DNA of 64,000 nucleotides from Paracoccaceae bacterium (GTDB lineage: Bacteria; Pseudomonadota; Alphaproteobacteria; Rhodobacterales; Rhodobacteraceae), in assembly GCA_028284605.1 (NCBI GenBank), contig JANQRL010000011.1:85557-149556 (forward strand), in the 5' to 3' direction. The translations under genes were made by a program, and so were the position numbers. Within the stretch, counting starts at the first letter, position 1, and every line of letters starts with the position of its first letter. The notes beneath the pieces were generated by a model. The model made no database searches and was not told where the DNA came from. It saw nothing but the letters and a program-made list of their open reading frames with translations. Positions 34,646-42,920 of this stretch are shown one piece after another.

Positions 34646-34688
34646 GATAAAGTCAACTAAAATCAGGTAATGGATAATGTCAACTAAA
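34646..34688. promoter_or_regulatory. MarR-type operator: two 16-bp direct repeats
   Basis: GATAAAGTCAACTAAA (34646-34661) and GATAATGTCAACTAAA (34673-34688) differ at one base and are 27 bp apart, between the divergent MarR and membrane-protein genes. The second copy covers the MarR start codon. The A/T-rich block contrasts with flanking DNA. It probably controls both genes. Confidence 0.7.
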
Positions 34689-35105
34689 TGCAGCCCGAGC
34701 GGCGACGAACTCGCCCGCGCCCTCGACCGCCTGATGCGGCGGGTGGAGGCGGGGGTGCATCTGCGGGCGTCTGCCATCGACGCGGATCGGATCGGACCGC
34801 TCGGCGGCATGCTCCTCCTGACGCTGGCCGATCTCGGCGCGGTGCCGGTGCAGACCCTTGTCGCGACCTCGGGCCGCGACAAATCCCAGATCACCCGGCT
34901 CGTTCAGATGCTCGAAGGCAAGGGCGCCGTCACCCGGCAGCGGTCGCCGGAGGATGGCCGGATCAGCCTTATCGCCCTGAGCCAAAAGGGCGTCCGGCTC
35001 GTCCACGACCTGCGGCGGATCATGAAAGAGGTGGTGGACGAACTGCTGGCACCGCTGCCGGAGATGGACCGCGCCGCGCTTGCGCGCGCACTCATGCGGC
35101 TCTGA
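34677..35105 (+). CDS. MarR-family transcriptional regulator
   Basis: 142 residues. Winged-helix core: VQTLVATSGRDKSQITRLVQMLEGKGAVTRQRSPEDGRI split over helices and wing, with the R-x-x-x-x-x-D-G-R wing tip typical of MarR. Helical dimerisation ends (LARALDRLMRRVEAGVH at the start, VHDLRRIMKEVVDELL at the end). Its own operator-like repeat overlaps the start codon. It is transcribed against the direction of the surrounding transporter genes, so it likely arrived with the neighbouring membrane-protein gene. Confidence 0.87.
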   Translation: MSTKCSPSGDELARALDRLMRRVEAGVHLRASAIDADRIGPLGGMLLLTLADLGAVPVQTLVATSGRDKSQITRLVQMLEGKGAVTRQRSPEDGRISLIALSQKGVRLVHDLRRIMKEVVDELLAPLPEMDRAALARALMRL

Positions 35106-35147
35106 TGGCAGGACGGGGCCGGGCGAACCCGGCCCCCGGTCGTCAGC

Positions 35148-35861
35148 TTACCAGGTGGTGCTGACCTCCCATTTCTCGATCATCGCGTTCAGCGTGCCGT
35201 CGTCCTTCATCGACTGGATCGCAGCGTCGAAGGCGGCCTTCAGCTCGCCGTCTGTCTCGCGCACGCCCATGCCGACACCGCCGCCGAGCGGCACGTCGGG
35301 GCCGGCGAAGGACAGTTCCGGGTCGCTGTCGACGATCGGGGCGAGGAACGACTTGTCCGCGAGCACCGCGTCGGCCTCGCCGTTCTTCACCGCGGCGATG
35401 GTCTCGTCGGGCGTGGCGAATTCGATCAGCGTGGCGCCGCCCTCGGCGATATAACCCGCCTGGATCGTGCCGGTCTGGGCGGCGATCACCCCGCCGTCGA
35501 GGTCCGCATCGGCGCTCAGCGCGGCATAGGCGGATGGGTCGGCCGGGGTATAGGCCTGAGTGAAGTCGATCACCTCGTCGCGCTCATCGGTGATGCTCAT
35601 GCCGGCGATGATCGTGTCGTAATTGCCGGAGACGAGGTTGGGGATGATCGAATCCCACTCATTCGTCACCCATTCGCAGGTCAACTCGGCCCGGGCGCAA
35701 AGCTCGTCGCCCAGCTCGCGCTCGAACCCGTCAACCTCGCCGTCATCGTTGATGAAGTTCCACGGAGGGTAGGCGCCCTCGGTCCCCATCCGGACGACAT
35801 CCTGGGCCATCGCCAGGCTGCCGGCGAGCGCGAAGGCCGCGGTGGTCAGCATCAGTTTCAT
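35148..35861 (-). CDS. ABC transporter periplasmic substrate-binding protein, polar amino acid family
   Basis: 237 residues, signal peptide 1-19 (ending S-L-A-M-A). SBP family 3 features: R-M-G-T-E-G-A-Y-P-P-W-N-F at the N-terminus of the mature protein, G-F-E-R-E-L-G-D-E-L, W-D-S-I-I-P-N-L-V-S-G-N-Y-D-T-I-I-A-G-M-S-I-T-D-E-R, and a late K-N-G-E-A-D-A-V-L-A-D. Two cysteines (LCARAELTCEW) likely form the disulfide seen in lysine/arginine/ornithine-binding proteins. The conserved R of T-D-E-R normally contacts the substrate carboxylate. Encoded just after the ATPase gene. Confidence 0.9.
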   Translation of the reverse strand: MKLMLTTAAFALAGSLAMAQDVVRMGTEGAYPPWNFINDDGEVDGFERELGDELCARAELTCEWVTNEWDSIIPNLVSGNYDTIIAGMSITDERDEVIDFTQAYTPADPSAYAALSADADLDGGVIAAQTGTIQAGYIAEGGATLIEFATPDETIAAVKNGEADAVLADKSFLAPIVDSDPELSFAGPDVPLGGGVGMGVRETDGELKAAFDAAIQSMKDDGTLNAMIEKWEVSTTW

Positions 35862-35881
35862 CGTTTTTCTCCCTGTTGGTT

Positions 35882-36655
35882 TTAGTGAGTTGTCGCAGAC
35901 AGAAAGCCGCGCAGCCGGTCGGTTTCGGGCGCGGTCAGGATTTTTGCGGGCGGGCCTTCCTCCTCGATCCGGCCTTCGTGGAGGAAGACCACGTGGTCGG
36001 AGCAATCGGCGGCCATGCGCATGTCGTGGGTGACGATGATCATCGTCCGGCCCTCTTCGGCCAGATCGCGGATCACCCGGACCACCTCCTGTTCGAGTTC
36101 CGGGTCGAGGGCCGAGGTCGGTTCGTCGAAGAGCAGCGCCTTGGGCTCCATCGCCAGCGCCCTTGCGATGGCCGCCCGCTGCTGCTGGCCGCCGGAAAGC
36201 TGGGCGGGATAGACATCGCATTTCTCGCCGATCCCGACCTTGTCGAGATAGGTGCGCGCGGCGTCCTCGGCCTCGGCCCGGTCGCGGCCGAGCACGGTAA
36301 CCGGGGCCTCCATGACGTTCTGCAGGATCGTCATATGGGCCCAGAGGTTGAACTGCTGAAAGACCATGGAAAGGTTGGTGCGGATGCGGATCATCTGCTT
36401 GCGATCCGCGGGGCGGCGGGCGGCGCCCTGACCGGACCATTTCACCGGTTCGCCGCAGAAGATCACCTCGCCCTGCTGGCTGTCCTCAAGCAGGTTGGCG
36501 CAGCGCAGGAGCGTGGATTTGCCGGACCCCGACGAGCCGATCATCGACACGACATGGCCCGCGGGCGCGGTGATATCGACGCCGCGCAAGACCTCGAGCG
36601 CGCCGAAGCTCTTGTGCAGATTGCGGATTTCGATGACGTTTCCCGGTTCCGCCAC
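35882..36655 (-). CDS. ABC transporter ATP-binding protein, polar amino acid family
   Basis: 257 residues from a GTG at 36655 with GGAAGG six bases upstream. Walker A G-S-S-G-S-G-K-S-T, Q-loop V-F-Q-Q-F-N-L-W, signature L-S-G-G-Q-Q-Q-R, Walker B L-L-F-D-E-P-T-S-A-L-D, H-loop V-T-H-D-M. The E-P-V-K-W insertion and R-T-N-L-S-M-V-F-Q-Q-F-N-L-W are HisP-like. It energises the importer together with the binding protein 20 bases downstream and the two permeases beyond the MarR cassette. Confidence 0.93.
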   Translation of the reverse strand: MAEPGNVIEIRNLHKSFGALEVLRGVDITAPAGHVVSMIGSSGSGKSTLLRCANLLEDSQQGEVIFCGEPVKWSGQGAARRPADRKQMIRIRTNLSMVFQQFNLWAHMTILQNVMEAPVTVLGRDRAEAEDAARTYLDKVGIGEKCDVYPAQLSGGQQQRAAIARALAMEPKALLFDEPTSALDPELEQEVVRVIRDLAEEGRTMIIVTHDMRMAADCSDHVVFLHEGRIEEEGPPAKILTAPETDRLRGFLSATTH

Positions 36656-36780
36656 GCAGCCTTCCCCTGTTGATCGGGGAGTAGGGCGCAGATTTTGGGC
36701 GATTGCAACGGGTTTGGGCAGCGGGGCTGATCTTGCCTCTGCGTCATGGGGTAAGCGCTGCCTCCGCGCGGGCAAACTGC

Positions 36781-37533
36781 CTATCGGGGCGGCGGTGCGG
36801 GGATCGGGATGGCGTAATAGGCGTCCTCGCGCAGGATCGTGAGCCCTTGCAGCCCGCCCAGCCGCTCCCGGTCCGGTTCGTAGAGATGCGCGAGCCCGTA
36901 GCGCAAAGCCGTGCGGAGCGGTTCGGGATCGGTGCCCTTGGCGGCGATCAGCGGCAGGGCCGGGGTCGGTGCTGTGCGGCCCGCGCTCACCACCCGCTGT
37001 GCCGCCGAATCCCAGCGGCTAAGAAGCCGCCACGTCACCGCATCGATCGTCGCCACATCGGCCGCGCCCTCCGCCACGGCAGCGACGGAAGCGGCATGGG
37101 AGCCGGTTTTGACGAGGTCCGAAGCGGTCGCGCGAAACTCACGCGCCGCGGCCCAGCCCGACTGGCTGTCGGCGCCGTTATAGGCCAGCCGGGACGCGGT
37201 GAGGCTCGCGCGGTCCGGCCCGCCGTCCTCGGCCCTGCGGGTCACGATCTCCGAGTAATAATGCCCGGGTGGGGCGGTCAGGCCGAAATCGAGCGTGCCG
37301 ATATAGGTCACACGGTCCTTGAGCACGGTCCTGAACGGCAGACCGCAGGTCATCGACAGCGCGAGGTCCGGCGAGAGCCAGTGCTCGGTCCAGTCCGCGG
37401 GCAGGTCCTCGGGTGGCGTTAGCGGCGGCAGGGTGATCCCCTCCCGCGCGGCGCCGACCTGAACCCCATGCCAGAACCGCTGCCAGGCTCCGGCGGTCTG
37501 TGTCTGCCAGTACATCGGCAGGCTGGCGATCAT
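36781..37533 (-). CDS. PhnD-like phosphate/phosphonate-type binding protein, apparently without signal peptide
   Basis: 250 residues. Pattern of the PhnD/SsuA-like family: M-Y-W at the start, D-L-A-L-S-M-T-C-G-L-P-F, Y-N-G-A-D-S-Q-S-G-W (the conserved substrate-pocket S-x-S-G segment), and A-A-D-V-A-T-I-D-A-V-T-W. No signal peptide is visible, so the protein may be cytoplasmic, unlike true PhnD. No phosphonate ABC genes lie next to it. It overlaps the TerB gene downstream as ATGA, suggesting a joint role of unknown nature. Confidence 0.75.
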   Translation of the reverse strand: MIASLPMYWQTQTAGAWQRFWHGVQVGAAREGITLPPLTPPEDLPADWTEHWLSPDLALSMTCGLPFRTVLKDRVTYIGTLDFGLTAPPGHYYSEIVTRRAEDGGPDRASLTASRLAYNGADSQSGWAAAREFRATASDLVKTGSHAASVAAVAEGAADVATIDAVTWRLLSRWDSAAQRVVSAGRTAPTPALPLIAAKGTDPEPLRTALRYGLAHLYEPDRERLGGLQGLTILREDAYYAIPIPAPPPR

Positions 37534-38021
37534 GCGCCGCCGTCACCCTCGCCGGCGCCGGCATCGAGGTCCGCCCCGCCGCTCAGCTTCGCCTCCACCC
37601 GCCGGCGGGCCATGGCGCTGTCCTGATCGGCGATGCCCAGCATCGGGGCCACGAGCCGGAGGAGCGCATCCTCCTCATGGTCGCGCTTGCCGTCGGCCAG
37701 AACCACCTCCCAGAGCGCCTCGATCACCGCTTCGCGGTCCTCATACGGAACATGGTCCTTGATCGCGCGGGTGAAGCGGACCGTATCGGGGGCCTCGGCC
37801 TCCAGCGTCTCCGCCTCGCGGCGCAGCGCTGTGGCCTCGAACGGGCTCAGCCCGTAGCGCGCCCGGGCGATCTGGTCGATCCGCTCGATCTCCTCAGGCG
37901 CATAATCGCCATCGGTCCGCGCGATCCGCACCAGAAGGGCGGTGAGCGCCAGGCGGCAATCGAGATCGGGGAGGGGGTCGGGGTCGGGCGCGGTCAGGCG
38001 CTTCAGGAGATCGGCAAACAT
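37530..38021 (-). CDS. TerB-family (DjlA-N/TerB-like) protein, copy 2
   Basis: 163 residues from the ATG at 38021 (another ATG three codons upstream is possible). All-helical TerB fold: L-A-L-T-A-L-L-V-R-I-A-R-T-D-G-D-Y-A-P-E-E with the acidic metal-binding D-x-D/E-E cluster, repeated later as E-V-V-L-A-D-G-K-R-D-H-E-E. TerB proteins bind Ca2+ and are tied to tellurite and stress responses, but isolated copies in alphaproteobacteria have no known function. It is a tandem paralogue of the gene at 38074. Confidence 0.85.
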   Translation of the reverse strand: MFADLLKRLTAPDPDPLPDLDCRLALTALLVRIARTDGDYAPEEIERIDQIARARYGLSPFEATALRREAETLEAEAPDTVRFTRAIKDHVPYEDREAVIEALWEVVLADGKRDHEEDALLRLVAPMLGIADQDSAMARRRVEAKLSGGADLDAGAGEGDGGA

Positions 38022-38073
38022 GGGCGCCATATAGGCCCGGGCCGGGCGGGGCACAATGCGTTGGCGGGTGGGC

Positions 38074-38547
38074 TCAGCTCTCGCTTTCGCGGGGCAGGGA
38101 CGGGGCCACGGTCCCGCCGTGGGCGGCATCCCGTGCCCGGGCCATCGCCGCCGCATCGACCCCGAAATGCGCTGCGGCGAGCTGAAAGAAGCTCTCCTCC
38201 TCCGGCCGCCGGTGCCCGTCCGCCAGCGCCACCTGCCAGAGCGCGGCGAGCACGCCCTCCCGGGTTTCCTGATCGACGGAGGCGCAGATCGCATCGGCGA
38301 ACTTGTCGTCGTCGGGTGCGGCATGTTCCAGCTTTTCGGCCGTCGCGCGCATCTTCGCCGCCTCGACCGGGTTCAACTCGAAGGTCTTGGCCAGGATCCG
38401 GTCGATCTTGCCGATCTCCTGGACTGCGTAATTGCCATCGGCTTTCGCCGCCCGCACGAGCAGCGCGGCAAGCGCCAGCTTCGTGTCGAGCTCCGGCAAT
38501 GGCGTGGGTTGGCGGGAAAACAGACGGGACAGAAGATCACCAAACAT
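38074..38547 (-). CDS. TerB-family protein, copy 1
   Basis: 157 residues from the ATG at 38547. Begins M-F-G-D-L-L-S-R-L (copy 2: M-F-A-D-L-L-K-R-L) and shares L-A-L-A-A-L-L-V-R-A-A-K-A-D-G-N-Y and V-A-L-A-D-G-H-R-R-P-E-E-E with it. Both acidic TerB motifs are present. The two genes are separated by 52 bases and transcribed together, downstream of pyrG's 3' end but oriented the same way. Tandem duplication with clear divergence. Confidence 0.85.
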   Translation of the reverse strand: MFGDLLSRLFSRQPTPLPELDTKLALAALLVRAAKADGNYAVQEIGKIDRILAKTFELNPVEAAKMRATAEKLEHAAPDDDKFADAICASVDQETREGVLAALWQVALADGHRRPEEESFFQLAAAHFGVDAAAMARARDAAHGGTVAPSLPRESES

Positions 38548-38602
38548 GGGATGGAGGTTAGGGCGATGTTGAGATTCGGAAAAGAGTGTGGCGCGGTCGG
38601 GG

Positions 38603-40246
38603 TCACACAAGCCGCGAGGTTTCCACCGCGGCGCGCACGAAATCGGCAAAGAGCGGGTGCGGGGCGAAGGGTTTCGACTTCAGTTCGGGGTGGAACTGCA
38701 CGCCGATGAACCACGGGTGCCCGTCCCATTCCACGATCTCCGGCAGCCGGCCGTCCGGGGACATGCCGGAAAAGTGCAGGCCGACCTTCTCCAGCCGGTC
38801 GCGGTACTTGATGTCGACCTCATAGCGGTGGCGGTGGCGTTCCTCGATCGTGGTGCCGCCGTAGATCTCCGCCACCTGCGAGCCGTCCTTCAGCACCGCG
38901 TCATAGGCGCCGAGCCGCATCGTGCCGCCCTTGTCGTCGTCGCTCTTGCGCTCGATGACATGGTTCCCCTGGATCCATTCCTTGAGGTGATAAACCACCG
39001 GCTCGAAACGTTTCTTGCCGGATTCGTGGTCGAACTCCTCGGATCCCGCGCTGGCCACCCCGGCGACGTTCCGCGCCGCTTCGATCACTGCCATCTGCAT
39101 GCCGAGGCAGATGCCCAGATAGGGGATCTTGCGGGTGCGGGCGAATTCGGCGGCGCGGATCTTGCCCTCCGTCCCGCGCTCGCCAAAGCCGCCGGGAACG
39201 AGGATCGCGTGATAGCCTTCGAGATGCGGCGCGGCGTCCTCGCGCTCGAACAGCTCCGAATCGACCCAGTCGACATTGACCCGCACCCGGTTCGCCATGC
39301 CGCCATGGGTCAGCGCCTCCTTGATCGATTTATAGGCGTCCTCAAGCTGGGTGTATTTGCCGACGATGGCGACATTCACCTCGCCTTCGGGGTTGGCGAT
39401 GCGGTCGGCCACATCCTCCCACACCGTCAGGTCGGGGCGCGGGGCCGGGCTGATCTGGAACGCGTCGAGGACCGCCTGGTCGAGCCCTTCGCGGTGGTAT
39501 GCGAGGGGTGCCTCATAGATCGATTTGAGGTCATAGGCCGCGATCACCGCCTCGGGCCGGACGTTACAGAAGAGCCCGATCTTCTCGCGCTCCTTCTCCG
39601 GAATCGGCTGTTCCGAGCGGCAGACGAGGATCTGCGGCGCGATGCCGATGGAGCGGAGTTCCTTGACCGAGTGCTGGGTCGGCTTGGTCTTCAGCTCGCC
39701 CGAGGCCGCGAGATAGGGCAAGAGCGTCAGATGCATGAAGATGCACTGGCCCACCGGTTTGTCCTGGGCGAATTGCCGGATCGCTTCGAAGAAGGGCAGC
39801 CCCTCGATATCGCCCACCGTGCCGCCGATCTCGCAGAGCATGAAATCGACTTCCGTCTCGCCGATGGCGATGAAGTCCTTGATTTCATTGGTGACATGCG
39901 GGATCACCTGGATCGTCTTGCCGAGGTAGTCGCCGCGCCGTTCCTTCTCCAGCACGTCGGAATAGATGCGGCCGGAGGAGACGCTGTCGGTCCCGCGCGC
40001 ATGGACCCCGGTGAAACGCTCGTAATGGCCGAGGTCGAGATCGGTCTCCGCCCCGTCATCGGTGACGAAGACCTCGCCATGCTCGAACGGGCTCATCGTG
40101 CCGGGATCGACATTGAGATAGGGGTCGAGCTTGCGGAGCCGGACGGTGTAGCCGCGGGCCTGGAGAAGCGCCCCGAGCGCGGCGGAGGCCAGCCCCTTGC
40201 CAAGCGAGGACACCACCCCGCCGGTGATGAAAACGTAACGCGCCAT
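38603..40246 (-). CDS. pyrG: CTP synthase
   Basis: 547 residues from the ATG at 40246. Converts UTP to CTP with ATP and glutamine. N-terminal synthetase domain starts [19 protein letters not shown] with the P-loop [10 protein letters not shown] and [15 protein letters not shown]. The C-terminal class I GATase domain has G-I-C-L-G-M-Q (nucleophile Cys) and H-P-E-L-K. Normal length. In related genomes secG lies directly upstream, and here a 488-bp gap intervenes. Confidence 0.98.
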   Translation of the reverse strand: MARYVFITGGVVSSLGKGLASAALGALLQARGYTVRLRKLDPYLNVDPGTMSPFEHGEVFVTDDGAETDLDLGHYERFTGVHARGTDSVSSGRIYSDVLEKERRGDYLGKTIQVIPHVTNEIKDFIAIGETEVDFMLCEIGGTVGDIEGLPFFEAIRQFAQDKPVGQCIFMHLTLLPYLAASGELKTKPTQHSVKELRSIGIAPQILVCRSEQPIPEKEREKIGLFCNVRPEAVIAAYDLKSIYEAPLAYHREGLDQAVLDAFQISPAPRPDLTVWEDVADRIANPEGEVNVAIVGKYTQLEDAYKSIKEALTHGGMANRVRVNVDWVDSELFEREDAAPHLEGYHAILVPGGFGERGTEGKIRAAEFARTRKIPYLGICLGMQMAVIEAARNVAGVASAGSEEFDHESGKKRFEPVVYHLKEWIQGNHVIERKSDDDKGGTMRLGAYDAVLKDGSQVAEIYGGTTIEERHRHRYEVDIKYRDRLEKVGLHFSGMSPDGRLPEIVEWDGHPWFIGVQFHPELKSKPFAPHPLFADFVRAAVETSRLV

Positions 40247-40734
40247 GCCTGCCGGGACCCCCGTGTGCCTGTCTTTCATGGGGCCCGTTCCGGGCCTCCT
40301 GCGGCGGCGCGCCCGGGTCACGGGATCGCACCATCACGGGATTTGAGGGTAACAGGATTCGGGGAGGGGCTGCAATGGCTGACGCAAGATCATGTTGCTG
40401 GAATTGTCCGAGGGGCCAGCGCTAGTGGCGAGACTAACTGCGATACCACCAGCCCACATCCAGGAGCGACGTTTCTCCTGGTCCCCGCCCGAATAGCGCC
40501 GAAGGCGCCGGGCATCGACAGACCGTCCCGCGGGCTGGCGATTGGGTTGGGCTGGGCGCGGAGCTCGGTGCGGGGGATGTGCTTGGCTGGCATCAATCGC
40601 ATTAGCTCGAGGGTAGGATCGCCAGCCCCCGGTCTGTCGCTGCCCGGCTTCCGGTTCCGTCGGACTTCGCAAGACCACACGCTCCGCCGTACTTGGCACA
40701 AAGCGAGTAGGTCCAGTCGTTCGCCTGTCGCGCC
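40247..40734. other. Unexplained 488-bp gap between secG and pyrG
   Basis: No convincing gene. From about 40370 to 40730 the base composition is visibly less GC-rich than flanking genes. Short frames (for example 40390-40701 on the minus strand) show no recognisable domain, no ribosome site and odd composition (many Arg/Pro/Ser). I do not see tmRNA, RNase P, SRP or 6S RNA consensus elements. It may be a decayed insertion or an unrecognised RNA. Confidence 0.5.
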
Positions 40735-41100
40735 TTAATTCGCCTCCGGCAGCAGGCTGTCCGGGGCACCGGCATCCGCCCCCGGCGGCAGCAGGCTCTC
40801 GCCATCGAGCGTCGGGACTTCCGTGGCGGGCACATTCGGCTGGTCGATGATCCGGTCGAGCACCGAGCCGCCGGCGCTGTTCTGCGCGGCGATGATCGTG
40901 AGCGCGATCGAGGTGCAGATGAAGGCGACCGCCAGAACCCAGGTCAGCTTGCCGAGCGCGGTGCCGGGTGCCCGGCTCGACGCCAGCCCGCCGCCACCGC
41001 CGCCCATGCCGAGCCCGCCGCCCTCCGACCGCTGCATCAGCACGACGCCGATCAGGCTGAGCGCGAGGATCAGATGGACGATGAGAACGACGTTTTCCAT
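40735..41100 (-). CDS. secG: Protein translocase subunit SecG
   Basis: 121 residues. Two membrane helices ([19 protein letters not shown] and [19 protein letters not shown]) flank the glycine-rich cytoplasmic loop [17 protein letters not shown], the SecG signature. The C-terminal ~45 residues are a Pro/Asp-rich tail of the kind alphaproteobacterial SecG proteins carry. It stimulates SecYEG-dependent export. Confidence 0.95.
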   Translation of the reverse strand: MENVVLIVHLILALSLIGVVLMQRSEGGGLGMGGGGGGLASSRAPGTALGKLTWVLAVAFICTSIALTIIAAQNSAGGSVLDRIIDQPNVPATEVPTLDGESLLPPGADAGAPDSLLPEAN

Positions 41101-41239
41101 GGGGCTCCGGCCGCGGCGATACCGGCGCTATCTAGAGCCGCGCCCGGCCGCGCGCAAGCCTCCTCCCCCGGAAATGAAGGTTTGCAGCGGCGCGGGGCTG
41201 GCCTATAGGGGCGCCCGGGTTCACGAGGGGAAGAGCGCC

Positions 41240-42532
<1,293 letters not shown>

Positions 42533-42560
42533 CGGGCGGCGGAACGGTGCGGAGGCGGCG

Positions 42561-42803
42561 ATGGCACTGAGCCACAAGGCACGCAAACGCTGGGCGCTTG
42601 TCATCCTGCTGATCTGGATGCCGGTCTATCTGGTGCTGGTCGTCAGCCTGATGAGCTGGCTCATGGCGGCCGGTCTGCGGCCGCCGGTCTGGGCCGAGTT
42701 CCTGATCTATGTCGCCCTCGGCCTGCTCTGCTTCCTGCCGTTCCGGCGTGTCTTCCTCGGTGTCGGGCAAGCCGATCCCGACGCGCCGCCAGAGGATCGG
42801 TAG
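42561..42803 (+). CDS. DUF2842 small membrane protein
   Basis: 80 residues with two membrane helices (about 12-36 and 47-66) and a basic N-terminus (S-H-K-A-R-K-R-W). The W-x-x-V-x-L-L-x-W-M-P-V-Y and F-L-P-F-R-R pattern is that of DUF2842, a short alphaproteobacterial family of unknown function. It follows purA on the same strand and is likely cotranscribed. Confidence 0.85.
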   Translation: MALSHKARKRWALVILLIWMPVYLVLVVSLMSWLMAAGLRPPVWAEFLIYVALGLLCFLPFRRVFLGVGQADPDAPPEDR

Positions 42804-42860
42804 GACCGGCCGGACCGCCGGCCTCGTCGCGCCATCAGGGGTGCTCTCTACAAACGCGAA

Positions 42861-42890
42861 CGGGGCGGAGACCTCCCGGCTCCCGCCCCG
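42861..42890. terminator. Hairpin between convergent DUF2842 and acidic-protein genes
   Basis: Perfect 8-bp stem CGGGGCGG (42861-42868) / CCGCCCCG (42883-42890). It lies in the 117 bp between converging genes and could terminate both. No strong U-tract is seen on either side. Confidence 0.4.
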
Positions 42891-42920
42891 CGCGATGGTT
42901 CCCGTATGTGTCCGCCGGGC

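Noticed and set aside
40390..40701. Short minus-strand frame in the secG-pyrG gap
   Set aside because: No ribosome binding site, no recognisable motif and composition unlike neighbouring genes; kept only as part of the unexplained gap.
38588..40738. Open frame of 716 residues opposite pyrG
   Set aside because: Antisense of intact pyrG; no ribosome site or recognisable domain.
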